This document shows positions 1 through 8,256 of a stretch of 64,000 bases of DNA, in pieces. The DNA is from Pseudosporangium ferrugineum (GTDB lineage: Bacteria > Actinomycetota > Actinomycetes > Mycobacteriales > Micromonosporaceae): contig NZ_PVZG01000004.1 of assembly GCF_003002065.1 (NCBI RefSeq), forward strand, positions 372,001-436,000, written 5' to 3'. The notes under the pieces were generated by a model that ran no database searches, was not told the origin of the DNA, and worked only from the letters and a program-made list of their open reading frames with translations. Each line of letters starts with the position of its first letter. Position 1 is the first letter of the stretch. The translations under genes and the position numbers were made by a program.

Positions 1-113
1 GCCGCCGCCGTCACCCGCACCCGGACCCGGCCGGGCCGCGCCGGGGGCTCATCGACCTCGGCGAGCGCGAGAACGTCCGGATCGCCGTAGCCCTGCTGCT
101 GGATCGCCTTCAT
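1..113 (-). CDS. NAD(P)-dependent quinone oxidoreductase-like protein (partial, N-terminus only)
   Basis: Only the first 37 codons are inside the window; the gene runs off the left edge. The visible N-terminus (MKAIQQQGYGDPDVLALAEV, then a Pro-rich turn and a run of alternating Arg/Val) matches the start of medium-chain dehydrogenase/reductase proteins of the NADPH:quinone reductase type, where a first beta strand is followed by a PDVL turn. A GGGGGAG ribosome-binding site lies just before the ATG. The start is 14 bp after the stop of the upstream metallo-hydrolase gene on the same strand, so the two are probably one transcript under the MarR-type operators near 1256-1308. The family call rests on the N-terminus alone; zinc-dependent relatives cannot be excluded. 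Confidence 0.7.
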   Translation of the reverse strand, partial: MKAIQQQGYGDPDVLALAEVDEPPARPGRVRVRVTAA

Positions 114-127
114 GACCGCTCCCCCGC

Positions 128-1192
128 TCAGTCCTGCACGACCTGGCCGACGCCGAGGTCCAGGCGCAGGGACTGGGCGAGCACGAAGGCGCTGCTGTCG
201 GCGAACACGTCGGCGGCGGCCAGGACGCCGGTATACTTGCGCACCACCGGGGCGATCGCCACCGCGACGACCTCGTCGAGGTAGGTCTTGACGGCGGCCC
301 AGGGGTTGTCGGCGTACCTGGCGAAGTACGGCGCCGGGTCCACGACGGCCAGCGCCGTGCGGATCTCGGCCTCCAGATCGGCCGTGTAGGCCTGGTCGAC
401 CTCCAGGTCCCGCCGGGTGCCGAGCCGGCCCATGTGGCCGCCGATGAAGTGGGCCCACGGGAACTTCAGGGCCTGCGCCGGCGCCTTGAGCGCCCCCTGC
501 ACGTCCTCGCTGAGGTTGAGGTTCGCGAACGGCGCCCAGCCGGGCATCAGGACGTCGACCAGCATCAGCGCCCGGTGCCCGGGCAGGTGGATGAAGATGT
601 TGTCCGGCGTGTGGTTGGCGCCGAGCCAGTGCAGCTCGATGCGCTCGCCGCCGATGCGCAGCGTCCGGTGGTCGTCGAACGTCTCGTCCGGGGCCGGCTT
701 GTCCGGGTCGGCGTCGCGCTTGAGCAGCCGGCGGGTCTCCGTGTGGCCGATCCGGGTGACCCGCTTGCCGAAGAGCGCCGACGCGCCGATGTGGTCGGAG
801 TGGTGGTGCGAGTAGATCAGGTGGGTGACCTTCGAGGGCAGGCCGGCCGGCCTGGTCACCTCGTCGATCGCCCGCTGGATGTTGCCGCCGAGGGCGGGCG
901 GCGCGTCGAGCAGGACGACGCCGTCGCGGGTGGTGAGGAAGGCCGCGATGTAGGTCCCGTTGGTGACCCAGTACAGGTTGCGTTCGATCCGGCCGACGTA
1001 GTACCCGCTCCCGTTCAGCGCCGGCCCGAGCGCCGAGGGTGGCACCGGCGCGAAGTCGGGCAGGTCGGTGGCGCCGGCCGCGGCGGCGGGTGAGCTCAGC
1101 ATCGCGTTGCCGACGAGGGACGCGATGGTCGGTGCGGCCGCGAGCGCGGCGGCGCGTGCCAGGAAGCTGCGGCGGTCTGTATCGATGGTCAT
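128..1192 (-). CDS. Tat-exported metallo-beta-lactamase-fold hydrolase
   Basis: This 354-residue protein has a twin-arginine signal (DRRSFLARAAALAAAP at about residues 6-21), so folded export is expected. The mature part is an MBL-fold hydrolase: the metal motif HHHSDH (HxHxDH) follows the strand HLIYS, and later ligands are visible in ANHTPDN, the Asp of LMLVDVL and GGHMGR. Such proteins bind one or two metal ions, usually zinc, and hydrolyse esters, lactams or thioesters; the substrate is not evident. AAAGGA precedes the ATG. It is divergent from the zinc alcohol dehydrogenase and heads a probable operon with the partial quinone oxidoreductase gene. The palindrome at 1256-1277 lies in its upstream region, so control by the nearby MarR protein is likely. 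Confidence 0.88.
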   Translation of the reverse strand: MTIDTDRRSFLARAAALAAAPTIASLVGNAMLSSPAAAAGATDLPDFAPVPPSALGPALNGSGYYVGRIERNLYWVTNGTYIAAFLTTRDGVVLLDAPPALGGNIQRAIDEVTRPAGLPSKVTHLIYSHHHSDHIGASALFGKRVTRIGHTETRRLLKRDADPDKPAPDETFDDHRTLRIGGERIELHWLGANHTPDNIFIHLPGHRALMLVDVLMPGWAPFANLNLSEDVQGALKAPAQALKFPWAHFIGGHMGRLGTRRDLEVDQAYTADLEAEIRTALAVVDPAPYFARYADNPWAAVKTYLDEVVAVAIAPVVRKYTGVLAAADVFADSSAFVLAQSLRLDLGVGQVVQD

Positions 1193-1255
1193 GACTGTTT
1201 GGTCCTTTCCGGCCGGCTCGGTGAAAGCCTGCTCGGATACGACTTAAGTCCGAGT

Positions 1256-1277
1256 TTATTGCTTGCGCAAGCAATAA
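1256..1277. promoter_or_regulatory. Perfect 22-bp palindrome, probable MarR operator 1
   Basis: A perfect palindrome with core TTGCTTGCGCAAGCAA (1259-1274), extended by TTA/TAA on each side, sits in the 167-bp divergent region between the MBL hydrolase and the alcohol dehydrogenase. Length and symmetry suit a dimeric MarR protein, and a marR-type gene lies at 2378-2845. Binding is inferred. Confidence 0.72.
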
Positions 1278-1294
1278 TATCGAGACGTGAGTCA

Positions 1295-1323
1295 CTTGCG
1301 TGCGCAAGCATCTGCTCTACGCT
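1295..1323 (+). promoter_or_regulatory. Operator 2 overlapping the alcohol dehydrogenase promoter
   Basis: CTTGCG-TG-CGCAAG (1295-1308) repeats the half-site of the palindrome at 1256. It overlaps a plausible -35 TTGCGT (1296-1301), which is followed after 16 bp by TACGCT (1318-1323) as -10. Occupancy would block polymerase, so repression by the MarR protein is the simplest reading. Confidence 0.55.
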
Positions 1324-1359
1324 GGACACCTCACTCACGCGTCTACGGAGCCTGAACCG

Positions 1360-2370
1360 ATGAACGCTTCCTCCCCCGTCATGCCGGCCGTGCTGTTCAC
1401 GCCGGAGCGCCGGACCGTGCTCGCCGAGCGGCCCGAGCCGGCTGCCACGTACGGACAGGTCCTGATCGAGGTCGATCTGACCGGCATCTGCGGCAGCGAC
1501 CTGCACGCGGCCGAGCTGCCGGTCTACGCCCCCGGCCACATCCTCGGGCACGAGGTGACCGGCCGGGTCCACAGCGTCGGCGACGGCGTCGACGGCTGGC
1601 AGCCGGGCCAGCGGGTCGCGATCAACCCCAACGGCAACGTCTGCGGCACCTGCCGATGGTGCCGGGCGGGCCGGTACAACCAGTGCGTCCGGGCGACCAT
1701 GGAGACCGCGGTGGGCCTGCAGCACGACGGTGGCCTGGCGCCGCGGCTGCTGCTCGCGCCGTCCACCCTGCGGCCCCTGCCGGAGACGATGGGGCGGGTC
1801 GAGGCGGCCTGGGTGGAGCCGGCCGCCACCGCGCTGCGGGCCGTACGGCTCGCCGGGGACGTCGCCGGCCGCACCGTCCTGGTCACCGGCGGCGGCCCGA
1901 TCGGTCAGCTCGCGATCCGGCTGCTCCGCCTGGCCGGGGCAGGGCGCATCGTGCTCACCGAGCCGGCCGCCGAGCGCCGCCGGTTCGGCGTGGCCTCCGG
2001 AGCCGACGAGACGCTGGCACCGGACCAGGCGGGCGAGCCGGCCGTCGCGGCGGTCATCGAGTGCTCGGGGAACGCGGCGGCCACCCGGCAGGCGCTCGGC
2101 GCGCTGGAACCCGGCGGCACCCTCGTGGTGGTCGGCGGCGGGCCGGGCTCCGGCCTGGACCCGATCACGATCCTGCTGAAGGAGCTCGTGGTGCGCGGGT
2201 CGTTCACCTACCTCGAGGAGTTCGACGAGGTCATCCCGATGCTGGCCGACGGCCGGCTGGCGGTGGCGGACCTGACGACGGACGTCGTGCCGCTCGCCGC
2301 CACCCTCGACGCCATCGCCTCCCTGCGGCGCGCCTCGACGATGAAGGTCCTGGTGGACCCGCACCGCTGA
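1360..2370 (+). CDS. Zinc-dependent alcohol dehydrogenase (MDR superfamily)
   Basis: The 336-residue protein has the zinc medium-chain dehydrogenase layout. The catalytic-zinc region reads GICGSDLHAAE then GHILGHEV (Cys and His-Glu ligands). The structural-zinc loop is NVCGTCRWCRAGRYNQC with four cysteines. A Rossmann NAD(P) motif GGGPIGQLA lies near the middle. It should oxidise an alcohol or polyol or reduce a carbonyl; sorbitol, butanediol and threonine dehydrogenases share this layout, so the substrate is open. I chose the ATG at 1360, preceded by CGGAG, because an in-frame GTG at 1300 lies inside the operator and before the proposed -10. It converges with the marR-type gene, whose stop is 8 bp away. 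Confidence 0.88.
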   Translation: MNASSPVMPAVLFTPERRTVLAERPEPAATYGQVLIEVDLTGICGSDLHAAELPVYAPGHILGHEVTGRVHSVGDGVDGWQPGQRVAINPNGNVCGTCRWCRAGRYNQCVRATMETAVGLQHDGGLAPRLLLAPSTLRPLPETMGRVEAAWVEPAATALRAVRLAGDVAGRTVLVTGGGPIGQLAIRLLRLAGAGRIVLTEPAAERRRFGVASGADETLAPDQAGEPAVAAVIECSGNAAATRQALGALEPGGTLVVVGGGPGSGLDPITILLKELVVRGSFTYLEEFDEVIPMLADGRLAVADLTTDVVPLAATLDAIASLRRASTMKVLVDPHR

Positions 2371-2377
2371 GGGGTCG

Positions 2378-2845
2378 TCAGGCGTCGGCGGGCAGGGTGT
2401 CCATGCCGTCGGCGATCGCGGTCAGCACCTGCCCGGCCCTGCCCAGCGACCGCGGCGCCACGTGATCGAGCACCCGGCGGCGGGCGCTGGCCAGATTGCT
2501 GGGATAGGCGTCCCGCAGACGCTCGAGCCCGGCCGGGGTCAGGGTGGCGATGAATCCGCGGGTGTCGGTCGGCGCCCGGCGCTTGGTGACCAGTCCCCGC
2601 ACCCGCATGTCCTCGATCAGCCGGCTCACCCGGCTGAGGGACAGGCCGGCGGCCGACGCCAGCTCGGTCAGCCGCATCTCCCGGTCCTCGGCCTCGGAGA
2701 GGTTCATGAGGGTCACGTATTCCGACAGCGACACCCCGGTGGCGCGCACCAGGTCCTCGTCGAGCAGCCGGGGAAGGGTGGCGACGATCCGCAGCAGGGA
2801 TCGCCACAACAGCTCTTCCTCGGCGTTCAACGGGGCGGGGCTCAC
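2378..2845 (-). CDS. MarR family transcriptional regulator
   Basis: The 155-residue protein is the usual MarR length. A helical N-terminus (LLWRSLLRIVATLPRLLDEDL) precedes the winged helix-turn-helix: SEYVTLMNLSEAEDREMRLT, ELASAAGLSLSRVSRLIEDM, then the wing with RAPTDTRGFIATLTPAG. The D-x-R-G wing signature is well conserved. It is convergent with the zinc alcohol dehydrogenase and close to the divergent promoter holding two CTTGCG-type palindromes, the most likely targets. MarR proteins usually repress neighbouring genes and release DNA on binding phenolic or oxidising ligands. The ligand cannot be read from the sequence. Confidence 0.92.
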   Translation of the reverse strand: MSPAPLNAEEELLWRSLLRIVATLPRLLDEDLVRATGVSLSEYVTLMNLSEAEDREMRLTELASAAGLSLSRVSRLIEDMRVRGLVTKRRAPTDTRGFIATLTPAGLERLRDAYPSNLASARRRVLDHVAPRSLGRAGQVLTAIADGMDTLPADA

Positions 2846-2862
2846 GCCGAAACGATAACGGA

Positions 2863-3846
2863 TCAGCTGCCCCGGAAGGCCCGCCGGTAGCGGTCCGGGC
2901 TGGTGCGCAGTGCCCGCCGGAAATGGGCGCGCAGGGCGGTCGCGGAGCCGTGGCCGCTGCGCTCGGCGACCGCGGGGACCGGCAGGTCGGTGGTCTCCAG
3001 CAGCCGGCGGGCCAGCAGCAGGCGCTGGCCGTGCAGCCAGGCGAGGGGGGTGGTTCCGGTCTGCTCCCGGAAACGGCGCATGAGCGTACGCGTGCTGAGC
3101 CTGGCGTGGCGCGCGATGGCGGCCACCGTCAGCGGCTCCGCGACGTGCTCGCCGAGCCAGGCCAGCGTCGGCGCCAGCGACCCCCGGCCGCCGGCCGGGA
3201 CGTGGTCGACGAACTGCGCCTGGTCACCCTCGCGGACCGGTGCCATGACGACGAACCCGGCCGTACGGGCGGCGACGGCGGCGCCATGGTCACGGCGGAC
3301 GAGGTGCAGGCAGAGGTCGAGACCGGCCGCGACACCGGCGGACGTGAACACCCGTCCGTCGCCGGCGAAGAGCGACGCCGCGTCCACGTCGACGGCGGGG
3401 TGCCTGCGGACCAGGTCGGGCGCGGCCCACCAGTGGGTGGTGGCGCGCCGCCCGTCGAGCAGGCCGGCCTGGGCGAGGACGAAGGCCCCGGTGCAGATCG
3501 AGACGATGCGCCGGCCCCGGGCCGCGGCCGTACGGAGGACGTCGAGCACGGCCTCCGGTGCGCGCCACGGCATGGCCACGCCCGGCACGACGATCGTGTC
3601 CGCGTCGGCGGCCGCTCCGAGGTCGTACGCCGCCTCGATGCGGTAGTGGCTGATCCCCGAGACGCTGGTGCGGACCGCCGGCCGCTGACCGCACACCCGG
3701 ATCTCGTACGGACAGCCGCCGTCCTCCAGGCGGGTGCTGCCGAACACCTGGCACGGGACGGCGAGATCGAACCCGACCACGCCGTCGAGGGCCAGAACCG
3801 CGACGACGTGTTGCCTACCGGGCACGGGCCGTCCACACGGTGCCAC
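2863..3846 (-). CDS. GlxA-type transcriptional regulator (DJ-1/PfpI + AraC HTH)
   Basis: About 327 residues: an N-terminal DJ-1/PfpI-like domain (VVAVLALDGVVGFDLAVPCQVFG, with the nucleophile-elbow-like SICTGAFVLAQAG) and a C-terminal AraC/XylS domain with two HTH motifs (LTVAAIARHARLSTRTLMRR and VPAVAERSGHGSATALRAHF). Proteins of this architecture act as regulators. The first in-frame start is GTG at 3846, overlapping the preceding gene by 32 bp; GTG at 3825 would shorten the overlap and is equally plausible. It is the second gene of a two-gene unit with another DJ-1/PfpI protein, suggesting that the pair senses related metabolites or oxidants. Confidence 0.88.
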   Translation of the reverse strand: MAPCGRPVPGRQHVVAVLALDGVVGFDLAVPCQVFGSTRLEDGGCPYEIRVCGQRPAVRTSVSGISHYRIEAAYDLGAAADADTIVVPGVAMPWRAPEAVLDVLRTAAARGRRIVSICTGAFVLAQAGLLDGRRATTHWWAAPDLVRRHPAVDVDAASLFAGDGRVFTSAGVAAGLDLCLHLVRRDHGAAVAARTAGFVVMAPVREGDQAQFVDHVPAGGRGSLAPTLAWLGEHVAEPLTVAAIARHARLSTRTLMRRFREQTGTTPLAWLHGQRLLLARRLLETTDLPVPAVAERSGHGSATALRAHFRRALRTSPDRYRRAFRGS

Positions 3847-4543
3847 GGGGTTCGAATTCGAGGACCCCGGCGACCATGACGGCGAGGTCGGCGCCGAACT
3901 CGCGGTCCAGCACGTGCAGGGCCAGGTCGATGCCCGACGTACTGCCGGCCGAGGTGATCAGGTCGCCGTCGTCGACGACCCGGGCGTCCTTCACCACCGC
4001 TCCGCTCTCGGCGAGCTGGTCGCGTACGGTGTGATGGGTGTTGCAGGGCCGCCCCTCGGTGAGGCCCGCCGCGGCCAGGAGCAGGGCCCCCGTGCACACC
4101 GAGCCGATCACCAGCCGGCGGCGTACGGCCGCCGCGATGCTGCGCGGCAGCTGCCCCTTCTTGATCTCGTGCGCCACGCCGGGTTCGTCCGGGCCGGTCG
4201 GTCCCCCGCCCGGCACGAGCAGCAGGTCGGCGGTCCGGGGCGACCAGCCGTCGGCCACGACGACCCGGGTGCCGCCGAGCGCCCGGACGGTCCGGGGAAC
4301 GGTGCCGGTGACGTAGCTGACGGCGACCGCTCCCCCGGTGGCGAAGCCGGCGATGGTGAAGGCCTCGTTGGGGCCGATGAAGTCCTGCTCCGCCACGCCG
4401 TCGAAGAGCACCATCTGGACGCGGAAGGGGCGCTCCGGCGACCAGGCGGTCCTACCGGCCGCCGATCCTCTCGCCGGCGCGGCGAGACCGGTCGTGGCGA
4501 GGGCTCCGGCGGCGGTGGCGGTGAGGACGGTTCGGCGTTGCAT
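3815..4543 (-). CDS. Exported DJ-1/PfpI family protein
   Basis: The chosen ATG gives 242 residues beginning MQRRTVLTATAAGALATTG, a Tat-like signal; AGGAG stands at the right distance, whereas an in-frame start 25 codons upstream lacks one. The mature protein is a single DJ-1/PfpI domain: VQMVLFDGVAEQDFIGPNEAF at the start, LLLVPGGGPTGPDEPG in the middle, and the nucleophile elbow GSVCTGALLLAAAGL with the reactive Cys. The family includes cysteine hydratases such as isonitrile hydratase, amidases and glyoxalase III-like enzymes. Export is unusual for the family. It precedes and overlaps the GlxA-type regulator gene, so the two are co-transcribed. Confidence 0.84.
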   Translation of the reverse strand: MQRRTVLTATAAGALATTGLAAPARGSAAGRTAWSPERPFRVQMVLFDGVAEQDFIGPNEAFTIAGFATGGAVAVSYVTGTVPRTVRALGGTRVVVADGWSPRTADLLLVPGGGPTGPDEPGVAHEIKKGQLPRSIAAAVRRRLVIGSVCTGALLLAAAGLTEGRPCNTHHTVRDQLAESGAVVKDARVVDDGDLITSAGSTSGIDLALHVLDREFGADLAVMVAGVLEFEPRGTVWTARAR

Positions 4544-4699
4544 CGGTGCTCTCCTGACGTCGGTCGGAGCACCAGTCCACCGGACGGCTCCGCCGTGGAG
4601 AAGGTGCCGCGGTGCCAAGCTGCGCCCACTTACCGCCGTGCGGGCGTACCCAATGGTCCCGGTCCGTTGGTCGGCCTCGAGGGCGTCGCGGTTCCCGGG

Positions 4700-4728
4700 T
4701 GTCGCCGATCACCCGGCGATCGGCGACA
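4700..4728. promoter_or_regulatory. Inverted repeat upstream of the split-barrel protein gene
   Basis: TGTCGCCGATC (4700-4710) and GATCGGCGACA (4718-4728) are perfect 11-bp arms around a 7-bp spacer, in the 247-bp divergent region between the exported DJ-1 gene and the gene at 4791. It could be an operator or a 5'-leader hairpin. Nothing else clear was seen in this gap. Confidence 0.45.
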
Positions 4729-4790
4729 AAGATCACGGATGTTCGGGCAACGGGCTTTACCGCGGGCCCGGGACTGCTGAGGCTGATGCG

Positions 4791-5756
4791 ATGCCCATCA
4801 CCTGGTCCGACGACGTGCAGTCCGTATTCGCAGGCGACCTGGTGGCCGCCGCCGCCTACCTCACTCCCGCCGGCGGAGCGATCGTCATCCCGGTCAGCCC
4901 CATCGGTCTGGTCGACCGCGCCGCCGGCAGCGTCGCCATGACGACGTCGCTCGCCTTCCCCGCCAAGCTGCGGCGCCTGCTCCAGGAGCCGCGGGTCGCG
5001 ATGGCCTACCACACGCGGGAACACGGCTTCGCCACCGATCCCCGGCTCGTGCTCGCCCAGGGCACCGCCGTCGTACCGGAGGAACCGTCACCCGAGCAGC
5101 TGGCCCGGGTCAACGAGCAGGCCGGCAAGTTCTTCGGCGAACTGCCGACCGGCCGGTTCTGGAACTGGGCCCTGCGCGAATACCTGGAATATCGCCTGAT
5201 CGTCGACATCTCCCTGAGCCGCGTCGTGACCTGGCCGGATGCTGCCGCGAAAGGGACGCCGGAGCTGTTCGGGGCGGCCCTGCCCGAAGCGCCGGCACCC
5301 CAGGAACCGCCCGCCAAGGGCACCGGCCCCCGCGTGGACACCGCGAAGTTCGCCCGGCGGGCCCGCAGGATGGCGCACCAGACGATCGCCTACCGCGGCG
5401 GCGACGGATATCCGGTCATCGCCCCGGTACGGGTGACCGGCCACAGCGAACGCGGCCTGCACCTCGACGTCACCCCCGGCCTGCTGCCACCGGGCGGCCG
5501 GCGGGCCGGCTTCGCGGCGCACGCGTTCCGCCCGCAGGCGGCCGGCGTGTCCAACCGGATCGGCACCGGCTGGCTGGAGGTCACCGACGGCGCCGCGGTG
5601 TGGGCGCCGCACACCGCCGGCGGATTCAGCTCGCCGCCCAGCAAGACCTTCCACCTGCTCGGCAACGGCCTCCTGTCGAAGCATCTCATCCGCAAGCTGC
5701 GCCGCGACGGCACCCTGGACGAACTGGCCCGGCTGCGCGCCGGCGTCGCGTCGTAG
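4791..5756 (+). CDS. Pyridoxamine 5'-phosphate oxidase-like split-barrel protein
   Basis: 321 residues. The N-terminal half (GGAIVIPVSPIGLVDRAAGS, TTSLAFPAKLRRLLQEPRVAMAYHTREHGF, LVLAQGTAVV) has the pattern of a PNPOx/FMN-binding split barrel: an alternating-strand core, then a Lys/Arg-rich segment contacting the flavin phosphate. The second half (QTIAYRGGDGYPVIAPVRVTG ... GTGWLEVTDGAAVWAPH) looks like a second, diverged barrel, so the chain may be a tandem duplication. Actinobacterial members often bind F420, FMN or haem and act on small molecules. I chose ATG 4791 because GAGG precedes it and upstream codons have no family similarity. It converges with the secreted hydrolase gene across a strong terminator. 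Confidence 0.7.
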   Translation: MPITWSDDVQSVFAGDLVAAAAYLTPAGGAIVIPVSPIGLVDRAAGSVAMTTSLAFPAKLRRLLQEPRVAMAYHTREHGFATDPRLVLAQGTAVVPEEPSPEQLARVNEQAGKFFGELPTGRFWNWALREYLEYRLIVDISLSRVVTWPDAAAKGTPELFGAALPEAPAPQEPPAKGTGPRVDTAKFARRARRMAHQTIAYRGGDGYPVIAPVRVTGHSERGLHLDVTPGLLPPGGRRAGFAAHAFRPQAAGVSNRIGTGWLEVTDGAAVWAPHTAGGFSSPPSKTFHLLGNGLLSKHLIRKLRRDGTLDELARLRAGVAS

Positions 5757-5767
5757 GCACGACCCTG

Positions 5768-5800
5768 CGCCGGGTCTCCGGACAGCCCGGAGACCCGGCG
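5768..5800. terminator. Bidirectional terminator hairpin
   Basis: Perfect 14-bp arms CGCCGGGTCTCCGG / CCGGAGACCCGGCG with a 5-nt loop lie between the converging stops at 5756 and 5809. No U-tract is present, as is common in high-GC actinomycetes. Confidence 0.8.
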
Positions 5801-5808
5801 GCCACCCG

Positions 5809-8178
5809 TCACCGATCGGCGACCTCACCGATCAGGGTGTAGGGGACGGTACGGGAACGCAGGTCGATCGCCCCGTCGATCCGGATCCGTTCCGGGCCCT
5901 CGGCGACGTCGTCGGTGACCGTGGGGATCTCCACGGCGGCGCTGACCTGACCCGGCGCCACGCAGTGGTACGTGTCCAGGCCGACCGTCGACAGTGGACG
6001 TGATGGTTCGGGTGTGACCCCGTACTCGCCCAGCCATTGCGGATCCAGGTCGGTGGTGGACAGCTCGGCGCCCTCGCCGGCGGCCACGACCGGGCCGTAC
6101 AGACAGAGGGGTGTGTCGGCCGGCTCGGACAGCCGGAGGCCCCAGCGCAACGGCGCGCCCTCGGTGACGTGGGAGGTGGCTTCGACCTCGATCGCCGGCG
6201 CGGGGTCGTCGTCCTCGATGGTCGAAGTGCGGTAGTAGTTGCCGACCATGAGCCCGCGTACCGCCTTGGCGTGCAGCAGCACGAGGGTGTTGTCGCCGAA
6301 CCGGGTGTTCGCGGGCACGCTGAACGGCACTGTCAGCCGTTGCTGGCCCGGCTTCACCGTCAGCACCGTGGAGGTCGTGTTGTCGATGAACACCCGTACC
6401 TGAGCGGTGTCCGTGACGGTGCCGGTCACGGTGAGCGGCAGGCCGAGGGTGGTGGTGCCGGAGTCGCCCTCCTTCACCCGGGCGGTGCCCACGTCGATGC
6501 GCGGCAGGGCCCGGATCTGCGGATCCGGCGTACCCGGGCGGTACGCCCACGCGTCGAGCAGCCATCCGCCGGCGGACCCGCGGGGGCGGATCTCCAGCTT
6601 CGCGACGGAGGTCACGTCCCGCAGCGGCACGCGCACCTCGCGGGCCCACTGGCTGGCCGTGTTCCTCGTGCCGGGCAGCCCGTCGACGCTGACCGCGCCG
6701 AGGTCCACGCGTCGCCCGGACCGGTCGGTGACGGCGACGTCGAACGTGTTGCCGGTGGTGTTCGGCGGCACGATCAACCGCATCGCCAGCCCACCGGCGG
6801 CCTCGGCGGCCTGCGGCGGGGTCAGCACGGCCGGCTTGCCCGCCTGCAACTGCACCGCCCACCGGCCGGGCTCGGCCTCCATGTAGTTGTAGCCCATGAA
6901 GTGCGGTGATCGCGGAGGCTCGTCGTCCCCGCGCGGCTGGCAGGCCCTGCTCACGTCCCCGGTGACCTGTTCGCACAGGCGGGCACCCTCGACACTCAGG
7001 TCCGGGCCGGGGATGATCACCGGTCGCCGGGCCGCCCCGATGGCGTGACTCAGGACCCGTGCCGGGCCGGCGGACGGCGCGGAGACGCCCGTCCCGTCGA
7101 TCAGCGGCAGCACCGCGTCATCGTCGAGCAGGAACACCCTCGCCGCGGCCGCCAGGTAGGTGGCGCCGGCCTTCTGCTGCTGCGCGGCGGTCAGACGGGT
7201 CGGCCGTCCCGGTCCGCAGACCTCGTCGTCGGTGAGCCACCAGTCGTCGTCGGACGGCGCGGCCGACTGACCCGGTGTCCATTCGCTGTTGTAGAAGTTG
7301 TGGTTCGCGCCGATCACGTAGAGCGCGCTGTGCAACGCCGCGCCGGTGCTCACGCCGCGAGTGGCATCGACGTACATCTGGCCCTCGGGGCCCACGTCGC
7401 CGTCGCAGCCGCCCAGCATCATCATCGAGGGCACGTCCGGCACCGGATTCTGGCCGCTGTTGGTCGGCGCGATGCCCACCAGCCCGCGGATCGTCCAGCG
7501 TACCCGGCCCCGGTACCCGTCGACCTCCGACGGCGGCGGCGTGAGGCTGTCCATCACCGCCCGGTTCGCGCCCTCGCCCCCGCGGGAGTGGCCGGCCAGC
7601 ATCACCCGGGACAGGTCGGCCGGCGCCGCCTGCCGCACGATGGCCGGCGCCTTCTCCGCGCCCGCGCCGGCCCAGTCCGCCCACTTCCCGAGATGCAGCC
7701 GGATCAGCGAGGACCGGGCCTGCGCCCCGTAGTCGTCGAGCCCGTCCTGGGCGTTCACGCCGTTCGCCGAGATCGACACGGTCAGGAAACCCTGCGAGGC
7801 CAGCAACCGCTGCATCGAGCGGAAACCGCGATAGCTGGGGACCGGCTGGGACCCGGCCGGGCATGGCCAGCCGTCCTGGTAGTTGTCCGTGCCCGGGATA
7901 TAACAGGCGTCCTGCCGGCCGTGCAGGAAGACCACCACCGGCCGCCCGGTGGTCACACCCGCCGGCGCGATCACCAGCGCCCGCATCTCCACCGGCTTCT
8001 CCAGCTCGGGGATGCCGGCACCGGGAAGGTCGTACTCGCCCTCGACCGTGGCGTACTTTCCGGGAATTCCCGGGTCGGCGGTCCTCGCGGCGCCCGCCTG
8101 GGCCGGCACGGTCATGACGGACACCGCGGCCACCGCGGCGATCGCGATCACCGTCCGTACGTGGGATAAAAATGCCAT
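5809..8178 (-). CDS. Large secreted alpha/beta hydrolase
   Basis: About 789 residues with a Sec-type signal (MAFLSHVRTVIAIAAVAAVS, cleavage near AQAGA). The first 400 mature residues are an alpha/beta hydrolase: oxyanion strand VVVFLHGRQD, nucleophile elbow LAGHSRGGEGAN (GHSRG), a likely acid in GGCDGDVGPEG and the His in YVIGANHNFYN. This resembles polyester/triacylglycerol-lipase and cutinase-like enzymes. The rest is beta-rich and unrecognised; VTEGAPLRWGLRLSEPAD recalls Calx-beta-like adhesion repeats. The ATG at 8178 has GGAGG only 2 nt away; an in-frame GTG 9 nt upstream (8187) may be the real start. It is divergent from the NarL-type regulator gene and shares its palindromic operator, so it is a likely target of that system. 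Confidence 0.78.
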   Translation of the reverse strand: MAFLSHVRTVIAIAAVAAVSVMTVPAQAGAARTADPGIPGKYATVEGEYDLPGAGIPELEKPVEMRALVIAPAGVTTGRPVVVFLHGRQDACYIPGTDNYQDGWPCPAGSQPVPSYRGFRSMQRLLASQGFLTVSISANGVNAQDGLDDYGAQARSSLIRLHLGKWADWAGAGAEKAPAIVRQAAPADLSRVMLAGHSRGGEGANRAVMDSLTPPPSEVDGYRGRVRWTIRGLVGIAPTNSGQNPVPDVPSMMMLGGCDGDVGPEGQMYVDATRGVSTGAALHSALYVIGANHNFYNSEWTPGQSAAPSDDDWWLTDDEVCGPGRPTRLTAAQQQKAGATYLAAAARVFLLDDDAVLPLIDGTGVSAPSAGPARVLSHAIGAARRPVIIPGPDLSVEGARLCEQVTGDVSRACQPRGDDEPPRSPHFMGYNYMEAEPGRWAVQLQAGKPAVLTPPQAAEAAGGLAMRLIVPPNTTGNTFDVAVTDRSGRRVDLGAVSVDGLPGTRNTASQWAREVRVPLRDVTSVAKLEIRPRGSAGGWLLDAWAYRPGTPDPQIRALPRIDVGTARVKEGDSGTTTLGLPLTVTGTVTDTAQVRVFIDNTTSTVLTVKPGQQRLTVPFSVPANTRFGDNTLVLLHAKAVRGLMVGNYYRTSTIEDDDPAPAIEVEATSHVTEGAPLRWGLRLSEPADTPLCLYGPVVAAGEGAELSTTDLDPQWLGEYGVTPEPSRPLSTVGLDTYHCVAPGQVSAAVEIPTVTDDVAEGPERIRIDGAIDLRSRTVPYTLIGEVADR

Positions 8179-8236
8179 GGCCTCCACGACGGGTCCACCG
8201 CGCGGAAGGTTGCGCCCGGGCACGCAGCGGGCCCCG

Positions 8237-8256
8237 AATACTGCGAACGCAGTATT
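8237..8256. promoter_or_regulatory. Palindromic operator, likely NarL-type regulator site
   Basis: AATACTGCG-AA-CGCAGTATT is a perfect inverted repeat with 9-bp arms, placed between the secreted hydrolase and the response regulator gene. The same ATACTGCG/CGCAGTAT half-sites recur at 10275-10314 before the MMPL gene, so one regulator probably binds both. Confidence 0.68.
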
